Assembly (NCBI GenBank): GCA_013054445.1 | Contig: JAAMPI010000090.1 | Span: 1 to 64,000, forward strand | Length of the DNA: 64,000 nt | Direction of reading: 5' to 3' | From: Cudoniella acicularis | Lineage: Eukaryota > Ascomycota > Leotiomycetes > Helotiales > Helotiaceae | In this document: positions 24,901 to 35,076 of the stretch, piece after piece | How the letters are laid out: every line of letters starts with the position of its first letter | Numbering within the stretch: the first letter of the stretch is position 1 | Notes under the pieces: model-generated | Seen by the model: only the letters and a program-made list of their open reading frames with translations | Databases searched by the model: none | What the model was told of the DNA's origin: nothing | Position numbers and translations under genes: made by a program

Positions 24901-25547
24901 CGAACGCCCGTTAGCAGATCCCAGGGAGTCTCATTCCTCAACCAGGCAAGAAAAGGAATCTGAAAAGCCATACCACGAGGCCATCCCGGCGGCACCCCCA
25001 CGCATACGCCAAGGCTAGCGGTCGAAAAAAACTAGGAAGGGCATCAGCACAGCACCGCACCACACCGGACAGCACAGGGACAACAAAGTATTCGGTACAA
25101 AGAAACAATACCTTGCGAAGTACTGTGTGACGAGGAGCTCTGTGCAGCCCCATGGCCACGCCCCCTTATCCCCCTCCTCCGCCCCCCTTGACCCGCTCTC
25201 GGAGTCCTCCTGGCGCCACCGTGAATAGTACTTAATCCAAGGAGGTAGCCGGCCTGTACAAGAGGAAAATGATCTAAGACACCGCGCCGTCTCCTCATCC
25301 CTCATCCCTCATCATCAGCCCTCTATCTCCTCTTTCCAACATTCCCCTACTTCTGCCACTACCACTACCACTACCACGGCCTCGGCCCCGTCCAGTTTTG
25401 TTTTATCTTCCTCCAATCTCAATCAGACATTGATCTACATAAAGTCCGCTCCTAGGCCGCAAATAGCTACTGCTATCCTCGCCATCGATTACTCCGCCAA
25501 GCCCCATCCATTACCTATTTTATTCACTGCTCCGCACATCTTGCAAC
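18920..25547. other. 6.6-kb gene-poor region
   Basis: Between the basic-protein start and the aldolase start I see no gene that I can support. The left part (19-22 kb) is AT-rich with short meaningless frames. From about 22.3 kb to 25.5 kb the base composition shifts to GC-rich, with short tandem units: CTGCTGCTAGC twice near 22,559-22,580, GATGAAGC/AATGAAGC near 23,760-23,782, GCGTAGGCCAGCA near 23,838-23,862, and a G17 run. GC-richness opens long chance frames, for example 23558-24400 minus. It may act as a long upstream regulatory or 5' UTR region of the aldolase gene. The last 200 bases before that gene are CT-rich (ctcatccctcatccctcatc; ccactaccactaccacta), as in many fungal promoters. 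Confidence 0.5.
23799..23815 (+). repeat. G17 homopolymer
   Basis: Seventeen consecutive G on the + strand inside the GC-rich gene-poor region. This could form G-quadruplex-type structures and is a likely site of length error. Confidence 0.85.
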
Positions 25548-26699
25548 ATGTCTCCTCACAACGACGCACCCTCTCCCGCCGGAAGCTTTACTCAGAGTTT
25601 CCACAGCCTCTCATTCCGTCCAATGGCTAGTTCCGGGCTCCGCGTTTCTAGCAGCACTGCCAACAGCGTATATTCCGACTCGGCTTTGAACGAGTCCCAA
25701 TATAGCAGCTCCTACAGCAGCACCTCGATGGATGCGGACGACCACATTACTCGCCCTCTGGAGTCGGGAGTCTATGTCCCAACTGTGTGCTTCTTCGATC
25801 CCGTCACGGAGGACCTCGACACGGCAACTATCGCCAGCCATGCAGTCCGTCTGGCAAAGGCCGGCGTCACCGGCTTGACCACACAAGGCTCTAATGGTGA
25901 AGCCGTGCACCTCACTCACTCGGAACGTCAAACTGTCACGGCAACCACGCGCTCGGCGCTCACCTCAGCCGGTTTCCCCAACATGCCGATTATTGTTGGC
26001 TGTGGCGCCCAATCGGTCCGGGAAACTGTGCAGTACTGCCGCGAGGCCTATGCGGCGGGCGGAGACTACGCCCTCATTCTGCCACCCTCCTATTATGCTC
26101 CTCTCTTGGCGCCTGCGTCGGCCAGCATCTTTGAATTTTTCAATTCTGTGGCCGATCAGTCGCCAATCCCAATTGTTATTTATAACTATCCCGGAGCCGT
26201 CTCCGGCATGGATCTCTCAAGCGACATCATCATCCAGCTTTCCGCGCACCCCAACATCGTGGGTGTTAAGCTTACCTGTGGAAATACAGGGAAGTTGAAC
26301 AGAATTGTGGCGGCTACCAAATCGGCAAAGCCACAGTCGTACAATACCCCTGCTTTCCTCGTGTTGGGTGGAAGCGCCGACTTCACCATGCAGAGTCTGG
26401 TGGGTGGGGGTCATGGCATTCTTGCTGGGCTCGCCAACATCGCACCGAAATCCTGCATCGAGCTTATTCGGTTGTACAAGGCGGGTAAGCTTGCCGAGGC
26501 TCAAGCGATGCAAGAAATCGTTGCACGAGGTGATTGGGCCGCCATCCAAGGAGGAATTATCAGTACCAAGGCTGGAATGGAGAGCTGGCTTGGTTATGGA
26601 GGGTTTGCTCGCAGTCCTCTGCCACGCCCGACCAGTGACGAGAGCTCGAAGTGGAAAGAGGGTTTCCGGGAGTTGGTCGCATTGGAGAAGAGCTTGTAG
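25548..26699 (+). CDS. dihydrodipicolinate synthase family (DapA/NAL-type) aldolase
   Basis: A single exon encodes 383 residues. A Ser/Thr/Tyr-rich N-terminal extension of about 70 residues precedes the class I aldolase (beta/alpha)8 barrel, which starts GVYVPTVCFFDP. The barrel has the pyruvate-binding loop TTQGSNGEAV (GSNGE in place of the bacterial GTTGE), LILPPSYY, IYNYPGAVSG with the conserved Tyr212, and VGVKLTCGNTG with the Schiff-base Lys241. The Tyr-Lys spacing of 29 matches the family. The barrel ends around residue 350 with a short C-terminal helix. Fungi make lysine by the aminoadipate route, so a lysine role is unlikely; fungal relatives are 4-hydroxy-2-oxoglutarate or L-threo-3-deoxy-hexulosonate aldolases (D-galacturonate breakdown). 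The exact substrate cannot be read from the sequence. Starts at Met26 or Met61 are alternatives; the first ATG is used here. Confidence 0.85.
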   Translation: MSPHNDAPSPAGSFTQSFHSLSFRPMASSGLRVSSSTANSVYSDSALNESQYSSSYSSTSMDADDHITRPLESGVYVPTVCFFDPVTEDLDTATIASHAVRLAKAGVTGLTTQGSNGEAVHLTHSERQTVTATTRSALTSAGFPNMPIIVGCGAQSVRETVQYCREAYAAGGDYALILPPSYYAPLLAPASASIFEFFNSVADQSPIPIVIYNYPGAVSGMDLSSDIIIQLSAHPNIVGVKLTCGNTGKLNRIVAATKSAKPQSYNTPAFLVLGGSADFTMQSLVGGGHGILAGLANIAPKSCIELIRLYKAGKLAEAQAMQEIVARGDWAAIQGGIISTKAGMESWLGYGGFARSPLPRPTSDESSKWKEGFRELVALEKSL

Positions 26700-29568
26700 A
26701 GGCTTGCGTCACTATTCCATTCTAGTCATTATGGTCGGTAGGGTGGGATTATGGGATTCGCGTCGCATTGCGTTACACTCCATGAATCAGCGTTTCTAAT
26801 GGCGGGGCGGTCGGTGTTACGATATCAGCAGTCCTCAAAAAGTTACGGCCTACAAGTTTCATTGCGAATGCATTGGCGGAAGGCAGGAATGGCGTCTGTC
26901 ACGAGTCCATTTGGATAACGTTGCGGCATGGTTATGGGCAAGTCTCTTCTTCTCTGGTGGTTATCTGTATTACTCCTCACTCTACGCTGCATTCCCCCAC
27001 CCTCAAAGCACCACAAAACACACAACAACAAAAGTCTCCAGATAGACATAACAACCTTCACCCTGACGCCAAAAGTCAAGTTGACGAGAGAATTAATAAT
27101 TCGAAATACCAAAAATGGGGGGGATAGTACTAGATTAGATAAAGAAATAATAGCTTCGCAGCTTTAAAACCTACTTTCTCTGCTGATCTGCCTTTGCCGG
27201 TGTCCATTTGACTTTTAACATGCTTCCCCTATTGATATTCATGAAGCTTCCTCGCTAACTTCGGCTTCCAATTCTGGAGCCGGCCCCAGTGCGCAACTGC
27301 CGACGAGTAACATCTCCCGAATCTCATCCTCCATTGTTTAAACCACTTCAACTGCTGACCAACTTCAACCAAATTCTTTCTTATCGCAACTTAACCCCGA
27401 GACTGCAATCGCCGATCTTCTGCATTATGTTCTTCTTCCTTTCTTGTCCCACAAAACAAAACACAAAAAAGAAAAGAAAGATCAGGAATAAGCAAGCTAC
27501 AAAAAACGCCGTTCCAGAAAGCTGGGAAACTGCTTCTTCGAAGTCCCAAGATCGGGTTCGTTTTTGTCTCAGTTTCTGAATCGCAAGCATTTACTTTTCT
27601 AGCGGTGCATAACGAGTGCTACGTCCTGTTTCGGAGGGTTTGCTGCAAAGTTGCCATGTGGCCTCAACTCCCGGTACACACATATCAGACATGAGTTACT
27701 TTGTTTTTTCCCCACTGGAATGGGAAATTGCTTCGGACAACAAAAACTAAGCTTTTCGAATGACGAATCAGGGTCAAATGAGTCGTCAAGTGATCAGACC
27801 ATTATTAGAGTTTTTTGTTTTGCTTGCTTCGATTGTGCTGCAGTGTAACCTTTCCCAAATTTCTGTTCATAAAAAAAAAATCAAGAAGTTTATCTCTAGA
27901 TTTGTTTTGTCTGCCCAACGTCGCTATCTCTCCAATCCATCCCATCTCACTCACTACATATATTTTCCTTTTGTCGCCCCGCATTAGTTGCGTTCCATTG
28001 CATGAGTCGGTTACATTCTACCGCACACTCTCTCAAAGTCAAAAATCAGAAATGAATACGGGATATAACTCCTATCTCTGAGAAAAAACAAAAATTATCC
28101 AAATACTCTTCAAAATCTTAAATTCTGCAACGTTCTGTTCACGCGTACTCTGGAACTCCAGCATGTGCTCACCACGTGGAAAATCTAAAACTGTTTTGGA
28201 AGGAGAAATAAGAAAAAAGGTGGAGTTGGGGCAGGCATGTTTAGACGAATTTCTGAGTGAGATGGCGTGGTATTGAATCAATGATTCAGCCTGGTCTTTT
28301 GTATTGGGTCACGGTATCCCCGAATATGTGCCCCCATTGTGCAGAGGAATTTGTGAATTTATGCATAATCTTGATTTTCAGTGCTCAGAAGTCGGATAAG
28401 CCGGTTTGCCAACAATACGTGCGCAGAATTCCGAAGGAGAATCTTTCACAGCAGCAGGAATTTGGAATTTGGAAATTCTTCTCGCTTCTTAACTGTTTAA
28501 CTCCGAGGAAATTTTCAAAGCGGAGGCGATGCACAGTCATCTCCACGCCTCTTTACCAAGTTCATCGTATTCTTTCACCTCGATGGGCCCAGCTTAGGGT
28601 GGCCAATGAAGCTCTCAGTCCGGACTCTGGAGATCGGGTAAACCTCTACCCCGGGCCCGCAGCCTGGAAGAGTGACCTTCACGTACTTTTCATCCCATTT
28701 GAATCAATTCTTTTCAAGTTACCACAGCCACATCTTGCCTCTGCTCACTGAATTACAAATTGCCTTGCGTTTCAACTTACTATTTCTCCTCCACTACTTC
28801 ACATCCCTAAATATTTCAAGGGCAAATAAATGTCACTTCTTTCTCAGAGATCCTTGCTGAAGTTTGAGCTCCTGTGTTTCCTGTATTTCCTGTGTTTCTT
28901 CTCTTTTATTATTCATTCGCTGTCAACCGACCAGGTCCTATCCAATATCAATTTACAACCCTCCATCCCTCCATCTCTCTTTAGAACTTTTCAAGCTTTG
29001 ATCGGTTCGATTCATATTTTGAACAAACAACTCCCAATGAAACCATCTGTGTATTTCTCGTCAATCAAAAAGATTGATAGGAGTAATTTTTACTCAAACT
29101 CGCGTTCTCATTATTGGATAGGTAATTTGGGGGTAGTAAATAGTAAATAGTAAATCTGCCTACCTCTTGTCACTCAGCATAAGATACCACAATTTCTCAT
29201 TTCCTCAATTCAAAACACATTAAGCAAGCACACATAAACTACATTTAATCAACTATCAAAATCTCTCTTCACAAATAACCAATTAAACCCCGTGCTCTCT
29301 CTTCATAGTCAAGTTTTCCTCTCTTCTCGAAACTATCAAGAAATATCATAAAGACAAAAAGCTTTATCTTTAGTACGCATTGCAAATGAAAAAAAAAACT
29401 CTATGCTTCGTCTACAAACATTTGTCTCTCTCCCTACTTGTAGCTTTAACCCCTTGACCCTTTCTCTTCTTGAACAAAAAGAAGCAAGAGCTCGGCCTGG
29501 CTTGCCCTTTTTCTCACTCCCCCTTTCCTTCCCTACCACAACACAGCATCTGAACGCAGCACCCACTG

Positions 29569-29599
29569 AGGTGTCGCAATCAACTTAATTGCGACACCT
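29569..29599. repeat. perfect inverted repeat, 12-bp arms
   Basis: AGGTGTCGCAAT, a 7-base loop (caactta), then the exact reverse complement ATTGCGACACCT. The core TGTCGCAAT recurs in two more inverted repeats in this window. Confidence 0.9.
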
Positions 29600-29720
29600 T
29601 TCCTTGACACGGTGCCCGGCAAATGCCAGGTGCGCACGCATCTGGACGCATCGCAACGCAACACTGCGCTCCCTCCTTCCTACATTATTACCACAACAGG
29701 AGCATTAAAACGCAACACCA

Positions 29721-29743
29721 GTGTCGCAATTAGATTGCTACAC
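29721..29743. repeat. near-perfect inverted repeat sharing the same core
   Basis: GTGTCGCAAT, a 3-base loop (tag), then ATTGCTACAC, with one mismatch in 10 pairs. It lies 120 bases from the perfect copy and in the same orientation. Confidence 0.85.
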
Positions 29744-30716
29744 CCTTTCTCAACACCAGCACGGCGCTCCATAAACTCCAAGCGCACACACGTCGACAGG
29801 ATGCAGAGCAATGCAACGCCACGAACCCCGCACCCAGTACTCAATTTCTGATCAAAAACAGAAGGAAGGAGCACTTCCATGAAACACGACGCAATGTAAT
29901 TAACGCAGCGCAGCCTAACGCCACATGGCACTGGTTCTGATCAGGCAGAGAAGGAATAATAAATTAATCTTTATAGTTCATTCACACTCACTTTTCTTTC
30001 TTTCTTTCTATCCTTCCTCTCCATTCTCCAACTTTAATTTCAGTAAACCCAAAACAAAAGAAATTTTTCATTAATTTTAAAATTAAAATTAAGATTAAGA
30101 AAAAGGAGAAAATTTCAAAAATCAAGGCACCAAAGCAAAAATAAGAATACCCAATTTCCCGGTTCCTGAGATTCCGGGAACGCCCCTAAGAACGGAAGGC
30201 ACTTGCGAAAGACCCAGCCAGACCCGTTACCATTCCCCTGGAAATTGACATGGAGTCCCTGTCCCGGTTGTCCGTCTTGAACCGCCAGAACTGGTTCCCA
30301 ACTTTTTGTGGGGGTGGCTTGTTGCTCACGAGCTCAAAACGGGTATTTGTGTTGTGTAGGTGTGGTACCAGTACTTATGTTCAATGTCACTGCTTGTATC
30401 TTGTTGATTATACACTCAAAATCTAGCGGTTTGAATTTTGAAGTTATAGAAATTCTTTTGTTTATTGTCCTGTGAAGAAAATAAGCAGTAGATAATCAAT
30501 CTCCATGATCTCAATCCCGATGTGGTGTCTATCTACTATGCCATACAGAAAACAGGCAGTAGGCTAAATGGCTGACAGATAGACATAATAGTCAATAAAT
30601 AAACCAACAAATACTCCCACGCAATGCTTCAACATCGCTGCATTAAAATCTTCTCGTAATCATCCCATCTCGTCCCTCTTTTTACAACGGGGCGTTCCCT
30701 TCTTCAAATGAGTTTC

Positions 30717-33142
30717 TCAGTAACCCTCCTCATGGCTGGTACGAACACTATACCCTGCCGGCGCGGGAGCTAAATAAGCTTCATAGCCCCCTTGGCTACC
30801 ACCGCTGGAGCTAACACTCGTACTAGGACTCGCAAGCCCACTCCTCATCCCTATCCCAAAGGAACCCTCTCCCTCTCCATCTCTCCCGGCTGACACATCC
30901 CCATAACTGCCCACGCTGCCATCTCCCCTTGGAGCCCCTATGCCAAAACCGCCAGCGGGACCAGTTCCGAAAGACCCAAAAGCGTAACCTTCAGTACCGC
31001 TTCGATTCCGACTCCTGCCCAAATTTTCGCTCTCGCTTCCTACTCTGCTCAAGGCCGGTTTCTCGGGTAACGCTTTAAGAAGTCCTGTGGAAGTATCCAG
31101 CATTCCCATTGCAAATTCGGTTAGTCTTTGGTTTCCGCCTCCTTCTCCCGAGCCCCCCTTGCAGCTTACGCCTAAGGTCCAGCGATACTCTCCCAGCCTT
31201 CTCCGATACCACTCGGCTTCTTCACGTCCGGGTGCCGTTGCCCAAAGCAGAGAGCCAAAGGTGCCTATTAGAGCGAAGTTGGTTTTAGAGGCAAAATACC
31301 AGAATGAGCGGAGGTGAGATGAGGTTAGGCGGTTTACGAAGTCCATTGCGGAGATCAGTCGGGTTTTTGCTGCTGATCGGCAAATGTGTAAGATGTATGG
31401 GTCGAGTGCTGGTTTGGTGTCGGGAGTAGAAGCAGGCGAAGAGAGGGAGCGAATGATGCGTCGGTGGAGGGTGATTTCTGTTGCAAAGTAGGCGAGGTGG
31501 AGAAAGCCCGTTGAGGATAACTTAGACATATTAGGAGTAGCTGTAGACGAATCCATGCGTAAACAGGCAGGCAGACCGGAAAACCAATCCTTCAGTTTAA
31601 GTTGTACCGGTTTTGCAAGTTGCAGTACTAAATGTGTCCCCTGAGGACCAGCTGCCGTAACAGTTGCCATAGCCTGCAAGGTGTAGAATGTATCGAGCAC
31701 TTCGGCCAGAATCTGGGAGAGAATGATCATTTGAGTGAAAAGGAGACGACCACGCTCATACTCGGCGCTTTCGATACTATCATTTTCATCGAACTCGACA
31801 TCAGAAAAATCGTTTTGGGACAGAGGTTGGACAGCCCAATTTGACGCAAAAATGTGAGAAGGACGACCATGAACCAAAGATCCCCATTTGTCCTGCATGT
31901 ATAAAGCCCATGCCAAACGTTTCCGCAAGCCACGTTCCCATGGAGGAATTTTCCAGGCTGAGCAGTCCAAATGGAGACCGAGCTCTTGACCAATAGCAAC
32001 CAATTGTGCTGTCGGTGCCCATTGGTCCCCTTCTGGCCGTTGCGAGAGAAGTAAACCTGCTTGTACGGTTGAAAGTTTCGGCCTATACATGGCATCAGCC
32101 AAGGTCACGCGAGCAAGTCGTTCCAGCTCCCTGAGATCCGGTCTCGGCACGTTGACGAGCTCTTCACTGTGATCCCACCAGTTGATGGCCAAAATATATA
32201 CCGCCGCCAGTATTGGAGGAGAGAACTCTCGATAAGAGCGGTTATACTTCTCGTAGAAAACTGTCTTTTGAAGTATAGGGAAATTCGGATGAATGATACG
32301 AAAATATAATTCGAGTAGCGCAGGTCCATGTGGAGCAACAATATTCTCAATTGCGTCTGCATCCTCGACTGCATGTTCATAGCCAGGAGTGTTGTAGTCC
32401 GGAAGCATCAAGAAGGTATCCACGTCGCTGACTTTTCTCAAAGTACCCCTGGATAATAAACTCTCATCTTGAGGATCAAATGGGGATAGGTCAATAAGCG
32501 ATGGCTCAAAATCCGTCGTTGGTCCTATGTATTGGCTGTAACGGTCATTTTGTAAGCCCAAAGTCCGTTTCAATAAAGTTGGCCCTCCAATATTTGCCAT
32601 ATCTTCGACCAGTGAATTGGTGGCTCCTGTGCTCGAGACACTCGATTCAGTTGGTTTTCGTCGTCTCTCGTCGGCTCTGTCTGGCGACCTATAAAAATTT
32701 AAAGTGTCAGCCTTACCAACTATTTATCAAGTATTGGTAATGCGGGGTAGAAAAACCCCTCCTGCAGAGAAAATATTTCTGCGTACCTTCTCTTAGCAAT
32801 AGATTCCTCCTTGCCTTCGGTATTCAATTTTCGCTTCCTTGGTTGCGGGCTTTGGACAAACGTGCACTCTTGCGTGTGGAACTGGCATAGCACACAACTC
32901 GTCTGGCCCTCATTGATCACGCAACGACTCTTCCTCCTCCTACAGGCATCACAAGGGCGGTCCTTCCGACTTCTGACATTCGTACCCGACTCTCCCGATG
33001 CTGAGCTGCTCATGCTGGCCGAAAGCTGGGCCCTACTGGTGAGGTTACTGGGAGGCGTCTCAATCAAGGGCTCGATATTTCGGGGTTTACGAGAAGCTAT
33101 AGCAATGGGCGCCGTGCGGGCGATGGCGGTTGGGGTGGACAT
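30717..33142 (-). CDS. Zn2Cys6 transcription factor with fungal-specific domain (DAL81/TamA-like)
   Basis: Two exons, 33142-32787 and 32688-30717, with a 98-bp intron, give 775 residues. After a Ser-rich start lies the binuclear zinc cluster CX2CX6CX8CX2CX6C (Cys64, 67, 74, 83, 86, 93), with basic run RRRKSR and a KRKL-type linker. The middle holds a fungal transcription factor homology domain: FRIIHPNFPILQK, AINWWDHSEEL, GLLLSQRPEGDQW and WALYMQDKWGSLVHGRPSHI. The C-terminus is Gly/Ser-rich and disordered. The cluster followed by CTFVQSPQPRKRKLN, and the GPTLLKRTLGLQNDRYS segment, recall the DAL81/UGA35/TamA group, which co-activates nitrogen-catabolic genes, but I cannot verify that. It is a nuclear DNA-binding regulator. 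Its targets are not known, although a nearby allophanate-hydrolase-like gene is a nitrogen-pathway candidate. Confidence 0.85.
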
Positions 33143-35076
33143 GGCGTTTGAGGCTCGATTGGCACACTGATCTGCCCCCAGGTACCGGAATTCTGTGCTG
33201 AGCCGGTGACCAGCTTTGAGGACGGCGGTTGGTTCCGGCTGAGGGAATCTGTGCTGTGTGTTGTGCGCTGGGGAGAAGGCTGGCAGGTTTCTGGGTGGAT
33301 TCTGCAGCTAGGAGGATTTGGAAAGCTGTCTCGAGGTTTGAGGTCTGTTCCCTGTCCTCGGAGAAGGGTGATGACCAGGCCTTTGCAGTGTTTCTGACGT
33401 GTGGCCCAGTACTGGCTGCGTTGAGCTGGAAGCAGCAAGTCCAGCAGGCTCAGGAAGGCTGTCGAGAGCCGATAGAGATGCTACTGGCCCAGCAATTCCA
33501 CGGGAGATGCGCCTATCGTGGTATCGTCCAACACAATCGGCGCTCCCCACACTCAAATTGTGACAGAAGCCGGGTTGATTGCACCGGGCACGAGGCTTAT
33601 CGGTTGCTCGCCGCTCGGGGGGTTGAAGGCTTAGGAGAGGAAGGGGTCTTGCTTGGGAGCAAGCGTGGTGGTCTGTTTTGTCAACTAATCTACGCAGCAA
33701 GATACGTAGCAAGATACGCAGCACAGATCCGTATCCAGCAGAGAGATAAGCAGCAAAAGTAGTGTCCGCTTTCAGGCCGTCCGCCACAGATCTATATCAC
33801 TAGTAGGGTATCCCGCCGAAGAAGCGTCTGCGGAGGGTTCTTAGGTTCAATGGCTGTCGCTGGTGCAGGACCCCGCCAGTGATTGAAGAAGAATGAGGTA
33901 ACAGTTTGTTTTTGCCGTCATTGAAGCTGTCAGCGCCAGAGTTCAGGAGTCAAGATGCCGACGGGGAAATCGAGCTTATCACTCGGATCTACCACTGCTA
34001 AAACACCACGGGCCGCGGCGACCGAGTGGGAGAGAGTGAAAGTGGTGTAGAGAGTCCAAGGTATGCGGTGCAGTAACTGCTGTCAGTGCTGATGAGCATT
34101 GTGCGGAGGCAAAGAGCTGTTGAGACGTTGCGTGGGACTACTTTTTTTACCTGGAGATAAGCCTGCAGATGATATGATATATCTCTATCAAATCGTGCCA
34201 CTAATCTGTACCTCGCAGCGCGAAAGCCCCTCGCATCTACCGCTACCGGTGATACAGCAGCCAGCGGCCAGCGCCCGCAGCGTCTCTGCCCGCTAATCCC
34301 TCGGCTTTCTCCCTGGCCTGTGCAGCCTGGAGCCTGAAGGGCCCGTCAAACCTGGTTTGATGACACCAGCAATCGCTGAACAGAGCAATGCGGTACGTAA
34401 TGTTGCCAATTATCAACAAATGACTGGCAGCCTACCAGCCTCCTGCGCGCCCAAGAAACTCTTCTTACTTGAAGCTTTTTCTTCGGACTTCTAACATCGC
34501 GCTTCTACCACTCACACGGGGCGATTTCCTTATCGCAAACCCCAGAGATAGTAAGATACACGAGGCGGTCAATCTCTCCGAACAGAAACGCAGCCCACTT
34601 GTGCTTCGCTGGACATTGGAGGCTGTTGCGTCTAGCCTGGGCATTATCGTGATTCGCATCTGAACCCCACACTGACGTCGCAGGGCTTCTGGATTGCTAA
34701 AAGAAACAAATCCTGCCCTGTTGATTGGGCCGCGGAGCCAAGGCCCTGCGGAAGTGGAGGTTGTGTGCATGACGTCTGTAGGGGTCAATGTGGGTGTTAG
34801 GTAATGCAAGAGATTACGGTGAATCTTTTTGTGGTTTATTTGTGTCACTGCTGTCAGTTCTCACTTGAGGCCAGCAATGAGTTCGTATATGTTTTCGGCA
34901 CGTGATTCCATCCCCCTTTTCTTTCTCTTTTGTGGGGTAGCGCATATCAAAAGTCGGGTATTAAGACTGGTACATTTAGTTGGCATCTTGTTTGGATGAA
35001 GACCTAACAAGTTGCATTTCGAAACAATTCATCAAAATTCATCAAAATTCTCTGCCGGCGAGACGCTTTCCGAGAA
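33143..35076. other. intergenic, regulator promoter region
   Basis: 1.9 kb lie upstream of the Zn2Cys6 gene and downstream of the fusion amidase. A small direct repeat (agcaagatacg twice) occurs near 33,697-33,720. No gene is seen. Open frames such as 33308-33787 minus continue upstream of the regulator ATG without any domain. Confidence 0.5.

Larger units (their letters stand above)
26700..30716. other. 4-kb AT-rich gap between convergent genes
   Basis: The aldolase and the Zn2Cys6 regulator both end here, so neither needs a promoter in this interval, yet it is 4 kb long. Frames on both strands are short and low-complexity (for example 27289-27579 plus). Long pyrimidine-rich and poly-A/T stretches are present, notably 29,990-30,110 (aaattttaaaattaaaatta). 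Two related hairpins lie at 29569-29599 and 29721-29743. No transposase, tRNA or other known element is visible. A non-coding RNA or an eroded repeat element is possible. Confidence 0.45.

Noticed and set aside
27289..27579. 96-codon plus-strand frame in the convergent gap
   Set aside because: Low complexity, no domain, no splice continuity and poor codon character.
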